Shown here: positions 34,334 to 44,487 of the stretch, piece by piece
Layout of the letters: every line of letters begins with the position of its first letter
Position numbering within the stretch: position 1 is the stretch's first letter
Assembly (NCBI GenBank): GCA_030844895.1
Contig: CM061225.1
Coordinates: 107,150,688-107,214,687 of the forward strand
DNA length: 64,000 nt
Reading direction: 5' to 3'
Source: Ambrosia x helenae
Taxonomy: Eukaryota > Streptophyta > Magnoliopsida > Asterales > Asteraceae
The notes under the pieces: model-generated
The model's input: only the letters and a program-made list of their open reading frames with translations
Told to the model about the DNA's origin: nothing
The model's database searches: none
Position numbers and translations under genes: made by a program

Positions 34334-34860
34334 ACATGGAAGAAAAATGAAATGTATTTGCAATCCGCTCTAACCTTTTGAACATCAACCAGATAACCCC
34401 AAGATTCTTAAACTCTTCCGCATACACATGCATAAAGAAATCTATGGCACCCTGAAAATATATAAAAATCAAAAAATATAACTGTATTATATTTATTAAA
34501 ACAACTGCACACATCTTTATTAGTTTCCGTCATCACAATCTCATCACTCTTCTTTCTTGAAAACAAAGAAAACCACATAAAGCACCATCACGAACTTCTA
34601 CAGCAAAAACCCAAATCAAACACATACTCATATAATCATTACAAGATTCAAAACCCAATAAAGCTTATAAATTTACGATTAACAATCAACAATTAACAAA
34701 GAAACAACTACAATACCTGAAGACGTGAGAAGAACCCAGGATAAATAAGAAACCCACATGGAATAAAAACATATGGAAACATAAACCCAGGTGGGGATTG
34801 AGCAATCACCAAATCAACAGGCCAATTTTGCTATCATCTAAGCGCCGGAGATGAAATCGA
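34334..34860 (-). pseudogene. Unidentified captured exons in Helitron F
   Basis: Minus-strand segments with splice-like borders. 34860-34720 reads (..)WPVDLVIAQSPPGFMFPYVF, IPCGFLIYPGFFSRLQ with donor CAG|GTATTG. 34453-34334 follows TTTTCAG and reads GAIDFFMHVYAEEFKNLGVI, WLMFKRLERIANTFHF. Codon structure and borders look exonic. The protein is not recognised. It might be the 5' part of the same transcript as the HPR3-like piece, or a separate capture. Confidence 0.4.
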
Positions 34861-35539
34861 AGAAGGTTTTATAGTTTTAAATCAACGGTTCAATTGCTAT
34901 TCATTGCTCTAGTTACCCTCAACGGTTTCAACTTCCAATTGATGAGGGCAGGTGAGGGGATGCGGAAGAGTTTGATGAGGGTAAGGCTGGAATGCATTTT
35001 CATGTTGTAAAGGAGAAATGTATAATTTATCCTTCTAAGTGTCTTAATTGTCACAATTATTCCCATAATACCCTTAAATTTCTTGCTTAAATATGTTGTA
35101 CATGTTGCTTCTTGAGTTGTACGGAAATGAAAATTACAATGTTAGACGTCACTCCTCCTTAATAAGATAATATAGATAATACAAACTAAATAGAAGTAAT
35201 ATTTAGTAAAAACTTGCCCAAAAATTAATTAAAATGTAGGGAATATTAATATAAATATATGTATATTTTAAAGTGTATCAAGGCGCACTAATCCTAGCTA
35301 TGTTCTAAACTGGAATTTGAGTTTGTTATTGCCAACTGTTATTATGGTCTCCAATCTGCAACTCCTTTCTATTCTTAGTTAAATCCAGAAATTAGAAGTC
35401 TTGCGCCCTTTTTGTTTAGTTATCTAAAATCACAAGGATTCAATATGCCTAATTCCTTGATTCAAGCAATTTATCACTAGCTCATTGTTTTGCAAATAGG
35501 TAAATATGATGAATAGCTAATCAAGTCACGTATACCAAC

Positions 35540-37984
35540 TACTAATGCTCAATTTAAGATGAGTGTCCAGGAAGGACAATCGTATATTGGTAATAAGCCT
35601 ACTACACGCCTAAAGCGTGGTAGACTAGTCGATTCCAAAGAATAAAAATCCTCGAGAAATTGGAGCAAGTAAGAAAGATGGTCAAGTCGAGGTTATAGTA
35701 AAAAGGTCTCCTGAAGAGACATTAGACATGATGGTTTCAGAAGAACCTCAGGTACCTGAAAATAAAGAGAGCTCGTTATATAGTATCATGTCTACGAAAT
35801 GTATGGAATCGAAAATAAAATCGACGTCGTTATAAATTTTATGTAATGAGGATCAAGATTTAACATCTGCCTATGAATGAGTACAAAGAAATGATTGGGC
35901 AAAATGGAAAGATGCAAATATGGCAGAGTTAAATTCTCTATTGAAAAGAAAAGTTTTGGACCACTAGTCCATACAACAAAAGTTGTAAAATATATAGATA
36001 TGAAAAGGTCTTTTGTGCGAATCAACATTTGAAAAGAAAATGATATAAGATAAAATTGGTGGCACAAGAATTTCGCAAAGACCCATAATTGATTATGAGG
36101 AGACGCGTTCTCCGGTGGTAGATACAATGATTTTTCATTATGTTATTAGTCTGGTAATGCAAAGAGAGAATTGAAATGCGTCTAATAAATATCATGATTT
36201 ACTTGACACTGAAAGTTTACATGAAAAATACCTGATGAAGGATTTAATGTGTCAAAATCTTGTAACGTAAGTTCTCGAGAACGTTATGATCGGAGTAAAC
36301 AGATTCAATTCTGAATACGTTATGTTTGTTATATGATTGAATTGAATATAACTGGAACTCCTCATGAGTATCCTAAAGCAACAGAGTGCTTAAAAGGTAA
36401 TACGAAACATCGTAGGATGTAATTATTGTGCACCAATACACCACAGGTGATAAACTGAACCTGGTGATTATGATACTTTAATATATAAGAATGGTACATT
36501 ATATATTGGAAAAATAGATGTTATTGTTGTTCCAATTGAAGAGTTAATGCACTTGCGTAATTGGTCAAGATGGAAAAGTCCTTGATGGATTGATGATGCA
36601 TGCAGTATTGATATCAATACCTTAAGAAGTATTATGTGAAGGTAATATAATATGTATGTACTAAAATAAGGGGCTTGAGTGTTTTAAAACTCATGAGATA
36701 TCCCGATAACGAGCATTATCGGGAAGCTTGTATCAAAAGTTTTCTTTTAAAAGTTCACTCGCAGTTTACAGTGATAATGTCTGAGCATTATCGAGAGACT
36801 CTGTAGAACTTTTAAAAGGGGGATTTTTGAAAGTCCTTGACATAGTGCACTTGTTGCTTGACCTACAATTCGAGTATATATGTAATGATATGTTTACCAA
36901 TCCATCAAAGTATATCTTGAAAAGATGGTGGGACATTTTACAATAGACATAGATCATATTTAAAGTGCATTAAAGGTTGTCCAATTACTTGATATGAAAA
37001 ATTATTCATTTCATCTCATACCAAAGTAGAGATTTTCACACTAGAAGTACCATAGTTAAATATATATATGTACATTAGTATATGTCTTGCTAATTATGCA
37101 TGATTATTATATCTTCTACATGAACTTATTATCATAATTTAGTTTATGTCAAGCGATAAGACACCGAAATGAGTTAAAACAAATACTCCAGGTATGAGCG
37201 ATATTTGATTATATTTCACTTACCCATGCAAACAAGTTTGGTTAGTCTTGTAGATGAAGGGAATATAACACATCACATTTGTTGATCTTGTGACATTTAT
37301 TTACGAGAGGAGGCAACATTAGTTCAACTTAAAGAATTGCAATTATAAGAGCAGGGACTAAAATTCTGGAATGAAAATCATACATAAATAATTCAACTTA
37401 AAGATTTTCACGTCAAGTGATCAAGAACGCAAATCAGTGACTACAAAACTTTGAGCAACTTTCTTAGAAGATCGACACCATCATTCAAATGATACATATT
37501 AAAATGAGGGGGAGTATTCGATATGTTGCACTCTTTTTCCCTTCACTAAGTTTTGTCCCATCGGGTTTTCTTAGTAAGGTTTTTAACGAGGAAACACACC
37601 TGATCCAGAAGTATCAGGGGGAGAAAATACGCGTTGCACTCTTTTTCCCTTAGCTGAGGTTTTATCCCACTGGGTTTTCTTGGCAAGGTTTTTAACGAGG
37701 CAACATCACCAAGCATATTATAAGAATTGTGTATTGTTACATTATGTGGATAGTCAAGGGGGAGTGTTATGAATGCACCAATAATATGGTGACTCTCCAC
37801 ATCCTTAACTCCTAATTGTCATTACTCATTGTTAATGTGTGAGCCTATAAATAGAGGCTTTGTATATTGTATTAGATACACTCAATGAATAAGACTTCCC
37901 TCTTCTATCCCTCTCTAAATCTTCCTCTAATCTTTGTTCATAGTTCTTATATTTTGTATGCTAGTAGGCCGTTGTTTTACAACA
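35540..37984 (+). mobile_element. Decayed Ty1/copia element, 3' half with 3' LTR
   Basis: Scattered frames match copia pol from memory: KRSPEETLDMMVSEEPQ (linker), NEDQDLTSAYE, DWAKWKDANMAELNSLLKRK, KLVAQEFRKD, DYEETRSPVVD (reverse transcriptase), later ATECLKG and DTLIYKNGT. Frameshifts and stops are everywhere. The 3' untranslated part has two copies of ttgcactctttttccctt ... gttttgtcccat.gggttttctt (37520 and 37634), the PPT caagggggag (37755-37764), then an LTR at 37765-37984 (TGTTATGAATG ... TTTTACAACA, 220 bp) with a TATA-like tataaatag (37847). The 5' part is missing. Confidence 0.8.
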
Positions 37985-38401
37985 CTTCCCAATATATTTG
38001 TTTCGTTTTTGTTTTGTTAGGTACCAAACGTCTTTAAAGGGAACAACATTTAAGCATGGATGTTAGGAATCTCATTTGGGTTAGATACACGATGTTAAGA
38101 AGCTTCGATGTCATATATTTATGTACACTTTGGATGCTACCAAGCCATAGGTATTCTATATATTTTGAACCCTAGAAACCATAACTTTAGCTATAGTTTT
38201 TTTTGCGTACTCTAGAAGCTGAACTTCACTTTACTTTACTTTACTTTTGTGTATGTGTATAGCTATTGTAGTATTTTGCACTGTTGAAGCCACGCTACAA
38301 TGCGCGCAAAAAGAAAGGTTGGTACTCTAGAAGCTAGAGGATGGCCCAGTCAGCCGACTGAGATCCGTCATTCGCCTTGAAAATGTGTTTAGTCGGGTTG
38401 A
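37985..38401. other. Unclassified spacer
   Basis: No gene seen. The first bases resemble intron or leader sequence after the copia LTR. A (TTTAC)n run of about four units lies near 38230. A strip at 38290-38400 has slightly higher GC but no frame. Confidence 0.4.
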
Positions 38402-39352
38402 AGGTCTGGTTCGTTGTTCTTGACGAAAATCACAAATTTTCACTCAAAAATTCAGTCAAAACCCGTTTTTAGCAAACTTTTGTATAGGTTTTACTATAAA
38501 CCATGCTTTGAATCCGCATATTTCACCAAAACAACTTTTGAACATAATTTTTATCCAAAAACCCAAAATATGATGAACAAGTTTATAAAAACTATTATCT
38601 ATAAATAAGCTCCTCAAGTTTTGAACCAAACTCAATTCTAATTCGAAGATAACTATCAAATAAAGCTGTGAATAGAGCCAAAAGCTCTAATACCACTTGT
38701 AGGATCGTGTTCTTATCTAAGAAGAACGAGATTCAAGAGGGTTTCGATCCAAAACAAAGGCGAAACCAATGTTATGGATTATGATAGTTTAAGGAAGAGG
38801 TACTACAAATGCTTCCTTTCAATAATCTCATGAATCGCAAACTAGTCTATACACAAAATGAACAACTCTCTAAGGCTGAGATTATGGGTATGTTTGGCAA
38901 AACTAGCTGGTGGCTGGTAGCTGCAAACTGGAAGCTGAAAGCTTTTTAAATATATTTTGGTGTTTGGCAGAGTACTGGAGCTTTTAATAAAATGTATAAA
39001 ATGACCAAAATTGGTATAATTAAAAGCTTGTAAAGAATGTTTTTATTTTATTTTTAAAATAGAATGGGTATTTGTGTCATTTACTAATTAAAAGCTTATA
39101 GCTAGTAGAGCTTTTTCTTCTAACCTAAAAGCTTCCAGCTCTTCAACCAAACAAGGCTTTTTATTGAGTATGAGTTTTTTCTTAAAAGCTTGAAGCTTGA
39201 AGCTCCTAAATGATCATTGCCAAACATACCCTATAACTTACAAAAACCAATAACGAACTCAAGACTGATAATTACCCTCACTGTCAATGCCCATGTGTGG
39301 GACCCATCCCCACGATTTGCAGATTTTATATGAGCAATGCCTTATACTAACA
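38402..39352 (-). mobile_element. Copia 5' LTR and leader fragment, minus strand
   Basis: On the minus strand an LTR runs TGTTAGTATAAGGCATTGCT (39352) to GATCCTACA (38698), followed at once by AG and the primer site TGGTATTAGAGC (38695-38684), complementary to the initiator tRNA-Met 3' end apart from one base. The TATA-like ATATAAAATC is at about 39333. The leader continues to about 38402 and then stops matching anything recognisable. The LTR holds a 346-bp MITE. No gag is present, so only this stub survives. Confidence 0.65.
38886..39231. mobile_element. Tourist-like MITE (family A), intact copy
   Basis: The termini GGGTATGTTTGGCAA and TTGCCAAACATACCC are perfect inverses over 15 bp, flanked by TAT on both sides (38883-38885, 39232-39234). 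346 bp. It is inserted in the copia LTR and is the same family as the broken copy at 3796-4667. Confidence 0.8.
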
Positions 39353-40262
39353 ATCACCAAAACCGAACACGAGAAGACGAATAGGCGAGATGAAGATGAA
39401 CATGCGAGATCGTGAGGAAGGGAGAAGACAACCAAACCTGCAGAACCTTAATGACCTAAGAGATAGAATCCAGAGAGAAAGGAGACTTGTTCAAGAAGGA
39501 AGATATAAAGACTATGGAAGCAGGCCACAAAAAAGATTCAGTGAAAACAGAGAGAAGGGTGTGATTCTCTATATCTCAGGATTGCCAGAGAGGTGTACAA
39601 GTCAGGAATTATGGTGCAATTTTCTGGACTTTTCGAACATGGTCGACGCCTATGTTCCGGTTAAGAAAGATAGTAGGGGTAGAGGGTTTGGTTTCCTCAG
39701 GTTCAGTCCGGTGGATAATGTTGAGAACCTTATTCAGCAAATGTTTCAAGGTTCGCTAGAGAATAAAAACCTACTGAACATCGAAGACATACGGCTATCT
39801 ATGGTCATCTGGTGGGTTCACGGTCACAAACCCATAATACTGAAAGGTCGTTTCAGCCCACAAGGGCCTGGAACAATGATGGTCAAAACATTGGAGTGAA
39901 GCCACCGGTCACCAACTCAAGAAACAATACATGGGGGTACACTGAGAAATTGCTGAATATCGATAGTGATAATGGCAAAAGACACAATTACCATCATTGA
40001 AGGGTAGAACTTTACTTGTCCAGACCAAGAATCTTGAAATACTAGACGAACTCAGATCAATCTTGCGACCTTGGCTTCCTGCCTCAACGAAGGTACGATA
40101 TGTAGGAGGACCTTTTGCTTTATTGACTTTCCAATCGGCAGAAGAATCTAAGCTGTTCCTGGATAATAAACCTAAAGGCTGGAGGGATTTTCTTGTAAGT
40201 ACTGAAGTTTGGAATGGACAAGACGTCTACTGTGACAGAATTGCATGGATTAATATCAGAGG

Positions 40263-40792
40263 TAGGGGTGTACAAAAAGCTCGCGGCTCGCTCGAAAAAA
40301 GCTCGAAAAAAGCTCGAAAAAAGCTCGGCTCGAAGAGGCTCGTTTTGTTTTCGAGCCGAGCTGGCTCGACTCGATGGCTCGACTCAGGCTTGTGTATGTG
40401 TAATTAATATATAGATGAAACTAATATATTTTGGCTCCAAACCCAATTCTAAAATTCAAAATTTGAAAATCCCGCTCATGCTACCTATCTACCCCATCTT
40501 TTCATAATAAATAAACCATAACTTAAAAAAAATAAAAAATATACATGATTATGTGCAATTTTTTTGTTTTTTATTTAATAAATATTTCTAAAAAAAATAA
40601 AAAAATAATAAAAAAATATAACGAGCTGGCTCGAGCCAGCTCGAGCTCGACTCGAACATTTACGAGCCAAGCTCAAGCTCGACTTTTCAGCTCGACCAGA
40701 AAAACGAGCCGAGCCGAGCTGGCTCGGTTTAAGTTCGAGCTCGAGCTCGAGCTGGGCCTAGCTCGGCTCGACTCAGCTCGTGTACAGCCCTA
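40263..40792. mobile_element. hAT-like MITE rich in GCTCG palindromes, TSD ATCAGAGG
   Basis: Ends TAGGGGTGTACA (40263) and TGTACAGCCCTA (40792). ATCAGAGG flanks both sides (40255-40262, 40793-40800), an exact 8-bp duplication as in hAT elements. The arms are made of gctcgagctcg, ggctcgactcg and cgagccgagc units and can fold on themselves. The middle is AT-rich. It sits in LINE ORF1, and the protein frame resumes after it with INIRG|GIPL when one duplication is removed. Same family as 62514-63239 and 63896 on. Confidence 0.92.
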
Positions 40793-41454
40793 ATCAGAGG
40801 CATTCCATTAAGTGCATGGGGTGCTAAAACGTCCAATCAAATCGCACAAGTGTGTGGTAAAGTGGTGTTTCAGTCCAAAGCCGATGTATTCGACGTAGAC
40901 TTCTCCTTTGACAGAATAGCTATACTCGTTAAAAGTGGCGACAGAATCAACAAGAAGCTGAAAGTTTGATCCAACAGCAAAGTTTTTGAAGTGTGGGTCG
41001 ATGAAGTTATGCAACAATGGGCACCAAATTGTATACAAGAGTTGGAAAATCTGAAAAAAGAGAAAGGTGATGCTGATTCACCGGAAAAGAAGTCGGTATC
41101 AATGGATGGAAACCAAAACGGCAGGGAAGTCGAAAAGCCAATAGAAGTTATTGTGTTGGATACCTTGGAAAGCGTGTGACATCTGTCACTTTTCCTTTAT
41201 TTTATTTTGTATATATAATAATAATAAATATTAACAATAATAATGATAATAATAAAAAAAAATTGGTTTGGACATTACATTAATCAACCATCCATCACCA
41301 TTAACATAACCCAAACCAACCATCCCTTTATCCATCACATGAGCCCAAACATCAAGCCCAGTATTCGGCCCAGTCCACACGTGAGCCCAACAACCATCCA
41401 GCCCACTATCCCCTCTCCCCTTCCTTTTGTTTTTTTTTTAAAAAAATATCCGTT

Positions 41455-41545
41455 TGGGCCGGGACTCGAACCCGCGCCCAAACCGGTCCGATTCAAAAAC
41501 AACACACCACGTAACCATCTGAGCCATAGCTCATCCTTGATTAAA
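41455..41545 (-). repeat. tRNA-derived SINE head inside the LTR
   Basis: On the minus strand the A box TGGCTCAGATGG (41526-41515) and the B box GGTTCGAGTCC (41472-41462) lie 43 bases apart, both perfect to consensus, in GAGCTATGGCTCAGATGG ... GGGCGCGGGTTCGAGTCCC. A SINE body to about 41220, ending in ATT/ATA repeats, is plausible (CATGTGATGGATAAAGGGAT). It is not a foldable intact tRNA by eye. The 3' LTR has the same copy at about 47185-47270, so it was in the LTR before this insertion. Confidence 0.6.
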
Positions 41546-42163
41546 TCCCAACCTGATAAATATATATCCCTGCTCCACCCTTAATGATTCCTTCATGTCT
41601 ACTGGTTCGAACGCTGCACAACCAAACATTTAAAAGGTTGACTTCGAAGCTGCCATTTTGACCGTCCAATTAACATGATTTTTGGAAACAAGTCAAGCAT
41701 GGTTTTGACCGAAAATCAATTCCCTATCATTTAACGCACTTAATTATATTGAAAACATTCCAAAACGACTTCAAATCTGACGCGTATGACTCATTAACGA
41801 GTCAAACTTCCATTTTACCAATCAAGGTGATGAAACTATAAATTGAAACCTTCCTCAGTGCCTAAATGTGACGAAACACAAACCCCACTCTCAATTCTTT
41901 ATGTTCCTTGTGTTAATCGTGCAATTAAAGAGAGTTTGACTTTTGTGTTGACTCATTCAATCGAGCCTATTAATCGAATTGTAAGTTTCTCTCTGGTTGG
42001 TTTTGTTATTCAGTGGTCCACGAGCAATAGCCCCATCATTTCAGGGGCTATTGGATGTTAATTAAGATTATTGAGCAAGCTAGGGTTCTTAAGGTTTAAA
42101 TGGGGAAGATGACTCGCGTACATTATCAAATAAATACATTTCGAAACTAAACAAATCACAAAA

Positions 42164-42248
42164 TCTGATGTAGATCAGATGGTTTCAAGGTGTTTGTTAA
42201 AACTTGGGGACGGGTCAGGTCACTGGTTCGATTCCCAGCAGAAGCACC
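42164..42248 (+). repeat. tRNA-like Pol III module inside the LTR
   Basis: tagatcagatgg (42171-42182, A-box-like with one mismatch) and ggttcgattcc (42225-42235, perfect B box) are followed by agcagaagcacc and a T-run (42249-42258) that could end Pol III transcription. The T-arm ctgg-ttcgattc-ccag can pair. The other LTR carries it at about 47888-47972. It could be a tRNA pseudogene or SINE remnant. Confidence 0.5.
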
Positions 42249-43779
42249 TTTCTTTTTTTTATATCAGCTTTTCTTTTTCTTTTGTAAATATATTGATTAA
42301 TAAACTCTTTAATATATTTAAATTACTTAACATGACTTATAAATTCTACAAAATTTATTTATGTTAAATAACTGATAAAGTTTATTATACAATTTTTAGA
42401 TTTTCAAAAATAATTTATTTAATATATATTATAAATATTACAAGTTTATTCATTTAAAATTATAAAATTCTATAAAAATATCAAAACGACTTTGTAAAAT
42501 TCCACAAAAATTATTCTAAATTTATAAATCAATAAACATTTCTGAAATAATTTTTACTTCAGAAAAATCATTTATTTAATATTTTTAATCAATTTTTGTT
42601 AGTTTTAATCATAAATAAATCATAATAAATTCATTTTTCAATATTTTTGTTCCAAAATTTTACATAAATTATTTCTATTCATTTGGAACAGAAATACAAT
42701 TTTTAATTTAAAAATTCTTTAATTTTAATATTTTTAGATATTAAAGTTACATTTTTGACAACTTGAAATAAATAGATTAAATATTCTATTTTTAAGAAAA
42801 TAATTTTATAAAAATTATTTTCACACTTAAAACTTTATATTGTGACCATCTTTTGATTTAAAATTTACAAAAAGACTTTTGTTTATTTAATTATCAAATT
42901 TCTCTCATTTATTAAACGTTTAACTTATTAATCAAACGATCACCTATCCCCAATTCGAAACCCTAGAAAATACTTATAGAGTAGATAGACTTAGACTTAT
43001 TTGTTACATTATACATAGGGTGATACTTGGCAACGTTGGATTACACTATTCAATTTCATAAAGACTTACCACCTTGCTAAGGTGAGTATTACTTATCCCC
43101 TTTTTCACTTTTACAACTTTTGGGGTGATTCATGCACAAGTATACAAAACCTTCATATTCATTTACACATACATTTTTATTCATTTACAATTCATATACG
43201 TGTTTTGTTTATCTTTGTGCTTATGTTTGAACATGAACGTAGCTTACATACAAAATCATACATCTAGACATAACTTATGTTATGGTGCTCTTTACATACA
43301 GACGTAACTTATGTTACGGTGCTCATTTAGACATAACTTATGTTATGGTGCTCTTTTAGACTTGACACGTGTTGAGGTGCTCATTATCAATTTCATTGTA
43401 CAAACTTTACATTTGATCTTTGTTTTGTTTGGTTACTTGCGTGTTTACATAATGCCTTGGTGATGCTAGACACATGAATTGTATTACCTTTTCAAACTTA
43501 TACTATATGTACAAAGCTAAGTAGTACTCACCAACATCATATGTTGACAAAATTATTTTCGTGCATGTTTCAGGATAAGCTGCTTGACGCTTCACATAGG
43601 ACTTTGGACTTAGATTAAATCAATCAATTATCTTTATTTATGTTGTCTTGTATTTAATTTCACATGTTGTAAAACAATATTCAATAATTAAATATTTACA
43701 TTTTAGTACCATGAGCTTTTGAACAATCGTCACTACGTGGCACCTCGATGATTCCGCCATCGGTTGGGGTGTTACAGAT

Positions 43780-43792
43780 TGGTATCAGAGCC
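43780..43792 (+). other. Primer binding site (initiator tRNA-Met)
   Basis: TGGTATCAGAGCC begins three bases after the 5' LTR, complementary to the 3' end of plant initiator methionine tRNA, the usual primer of gypsy and copia elements. Confidence 0.9.
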
Positions 43793-44487
43793 ATGGTTAT
43801 AGGGAACTAGGTTATTAGATAAAATGGCCTAGACTATAACCGAACTTCAACTTTCATGCATAATATTTCCTAAATTACCTTACCCCTCATTTCCCTCTAC
43901 TTTCCTTCTTCTATCTCTTCCTCCTTCTCCATTCTTCTCATCTTTCATCATGGTGCATAGAGATGGTGTCCTACAGGGAGTGGAAAGTTTACATCAATCA
44001 TGGAACGGGAGTAGTACCTTTCTTGAAGACACTCTTAGGCATAATGCCTACTCTTATTTTTGCTCCTTCAAAGTTGTTGAACTTTAATGAGTGTGATAAG
44101 GACACGTGCAATCTGGAAGGGTGGATGCCTGTACACTGGGTTTTCTGGCATAGGCAAGCATAGCGCATAAATCCATTTACGGACCTGTTATGCTTACCTG
44201 GGGATTCCTGGAGTGAGTATCCACTTATAGGCTAAAGCATGTCTTCTTTATCACCATTGGGTTCAATTCCTTTGAAAAGTCAACGTTCTTGTTGGGCTTT
44301 ACGGCTAGACAAGGGCACTCCAAGCATCTTATGCAAAGTTTTTCAATAATACTCTCTAGTATCATATACAATATTTTGTATTTCATGATTTTCATATATT
44401 GCTTACAAGTTCATACTTTCATAATCATCTGTACGGTTATACACTTACATATTCTAATCTCATGATTATTCATTGACTGCCTCATAG
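43793..44487 (+). other. Leader between primer site and gag
   Basis: Non-coding. A CT-rich run (cttcttctatctcttcctcc, about 43905) and a short ORF at 43963-44163 without motif are seen. In retroelements this stretch would hold packaging and dimerisation signals, which cannot be read directly. Confidence 0.5.

Larger units (their letters stand above)
29628..35176 (-). mobile_element. Helitron F, 5.5 kb, carrying an HPR3-like pseudogene and three MITEs
   Basis: The 3' end at 29628 reads A|CTAGTGGTGATGCCCGCGC then GTTGCAGTGGG, a hairpin with one mismatch. The 5' end at 35176 reads on the minus strand A|TCTATATTATCTTATTAAGG. The A and T flanks fit. The last about 190 bp (34985-35176) is nearly the same as the 5' regions at 22990-23203, 25210-25473, 28985-29160 and 56680-56960. 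Inside are an inverted-repeat MULE MITE, a foldback element, a Harbinger MITE, a hydroxypyruvate-reductase pseudogene and unidentified exons near 34.4-34.8 kb. No transposase. Confidence 0.75.
41175..43776 (+). repeat. 5' LTR of the gag-only element (2602 bp)
   Basis: It starts TGTGACATCTGTCAC and ends GGTTGGGGTGTTACA. It has an (ATA)n stretch, a tRNA-derived module in reverse orientation (about 41455-41545), a second tRNA-like module forward (42164-42248), a very AT-rich middle (42250-42960), and four short units with palindromic cores ataacttatgttat / cgtaacttatgttacg followed by ggtgctc (43266-43385). It differs from the 3' LTR by few substitutions and repeat-length changes. Confidence 0.93.

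Noticed and set aside
14347..35176. An autonomous Helitron (Rep/helicase) in the cluster
   Set aside because: No frame with Rep two-His or helicase motifs on either strand; all bounded elements are non-autonomous.
41243..41584. 113-codon ORF in the LTR, with a near copy at 47068
   Set aside because: Lies across the SINE-like module and a simple repeat; frame not kept between the two LTRs.
42164..42248. Functional tRNA gene
   Set aside because: A-box mismatch, no clean acceptor stem and an over-long anticodon region; called tRNA-like only.
43963..44163. 66-codon ORF upstream of gag
   Set aside because: No motif, not in frame with gag; leader sequence.
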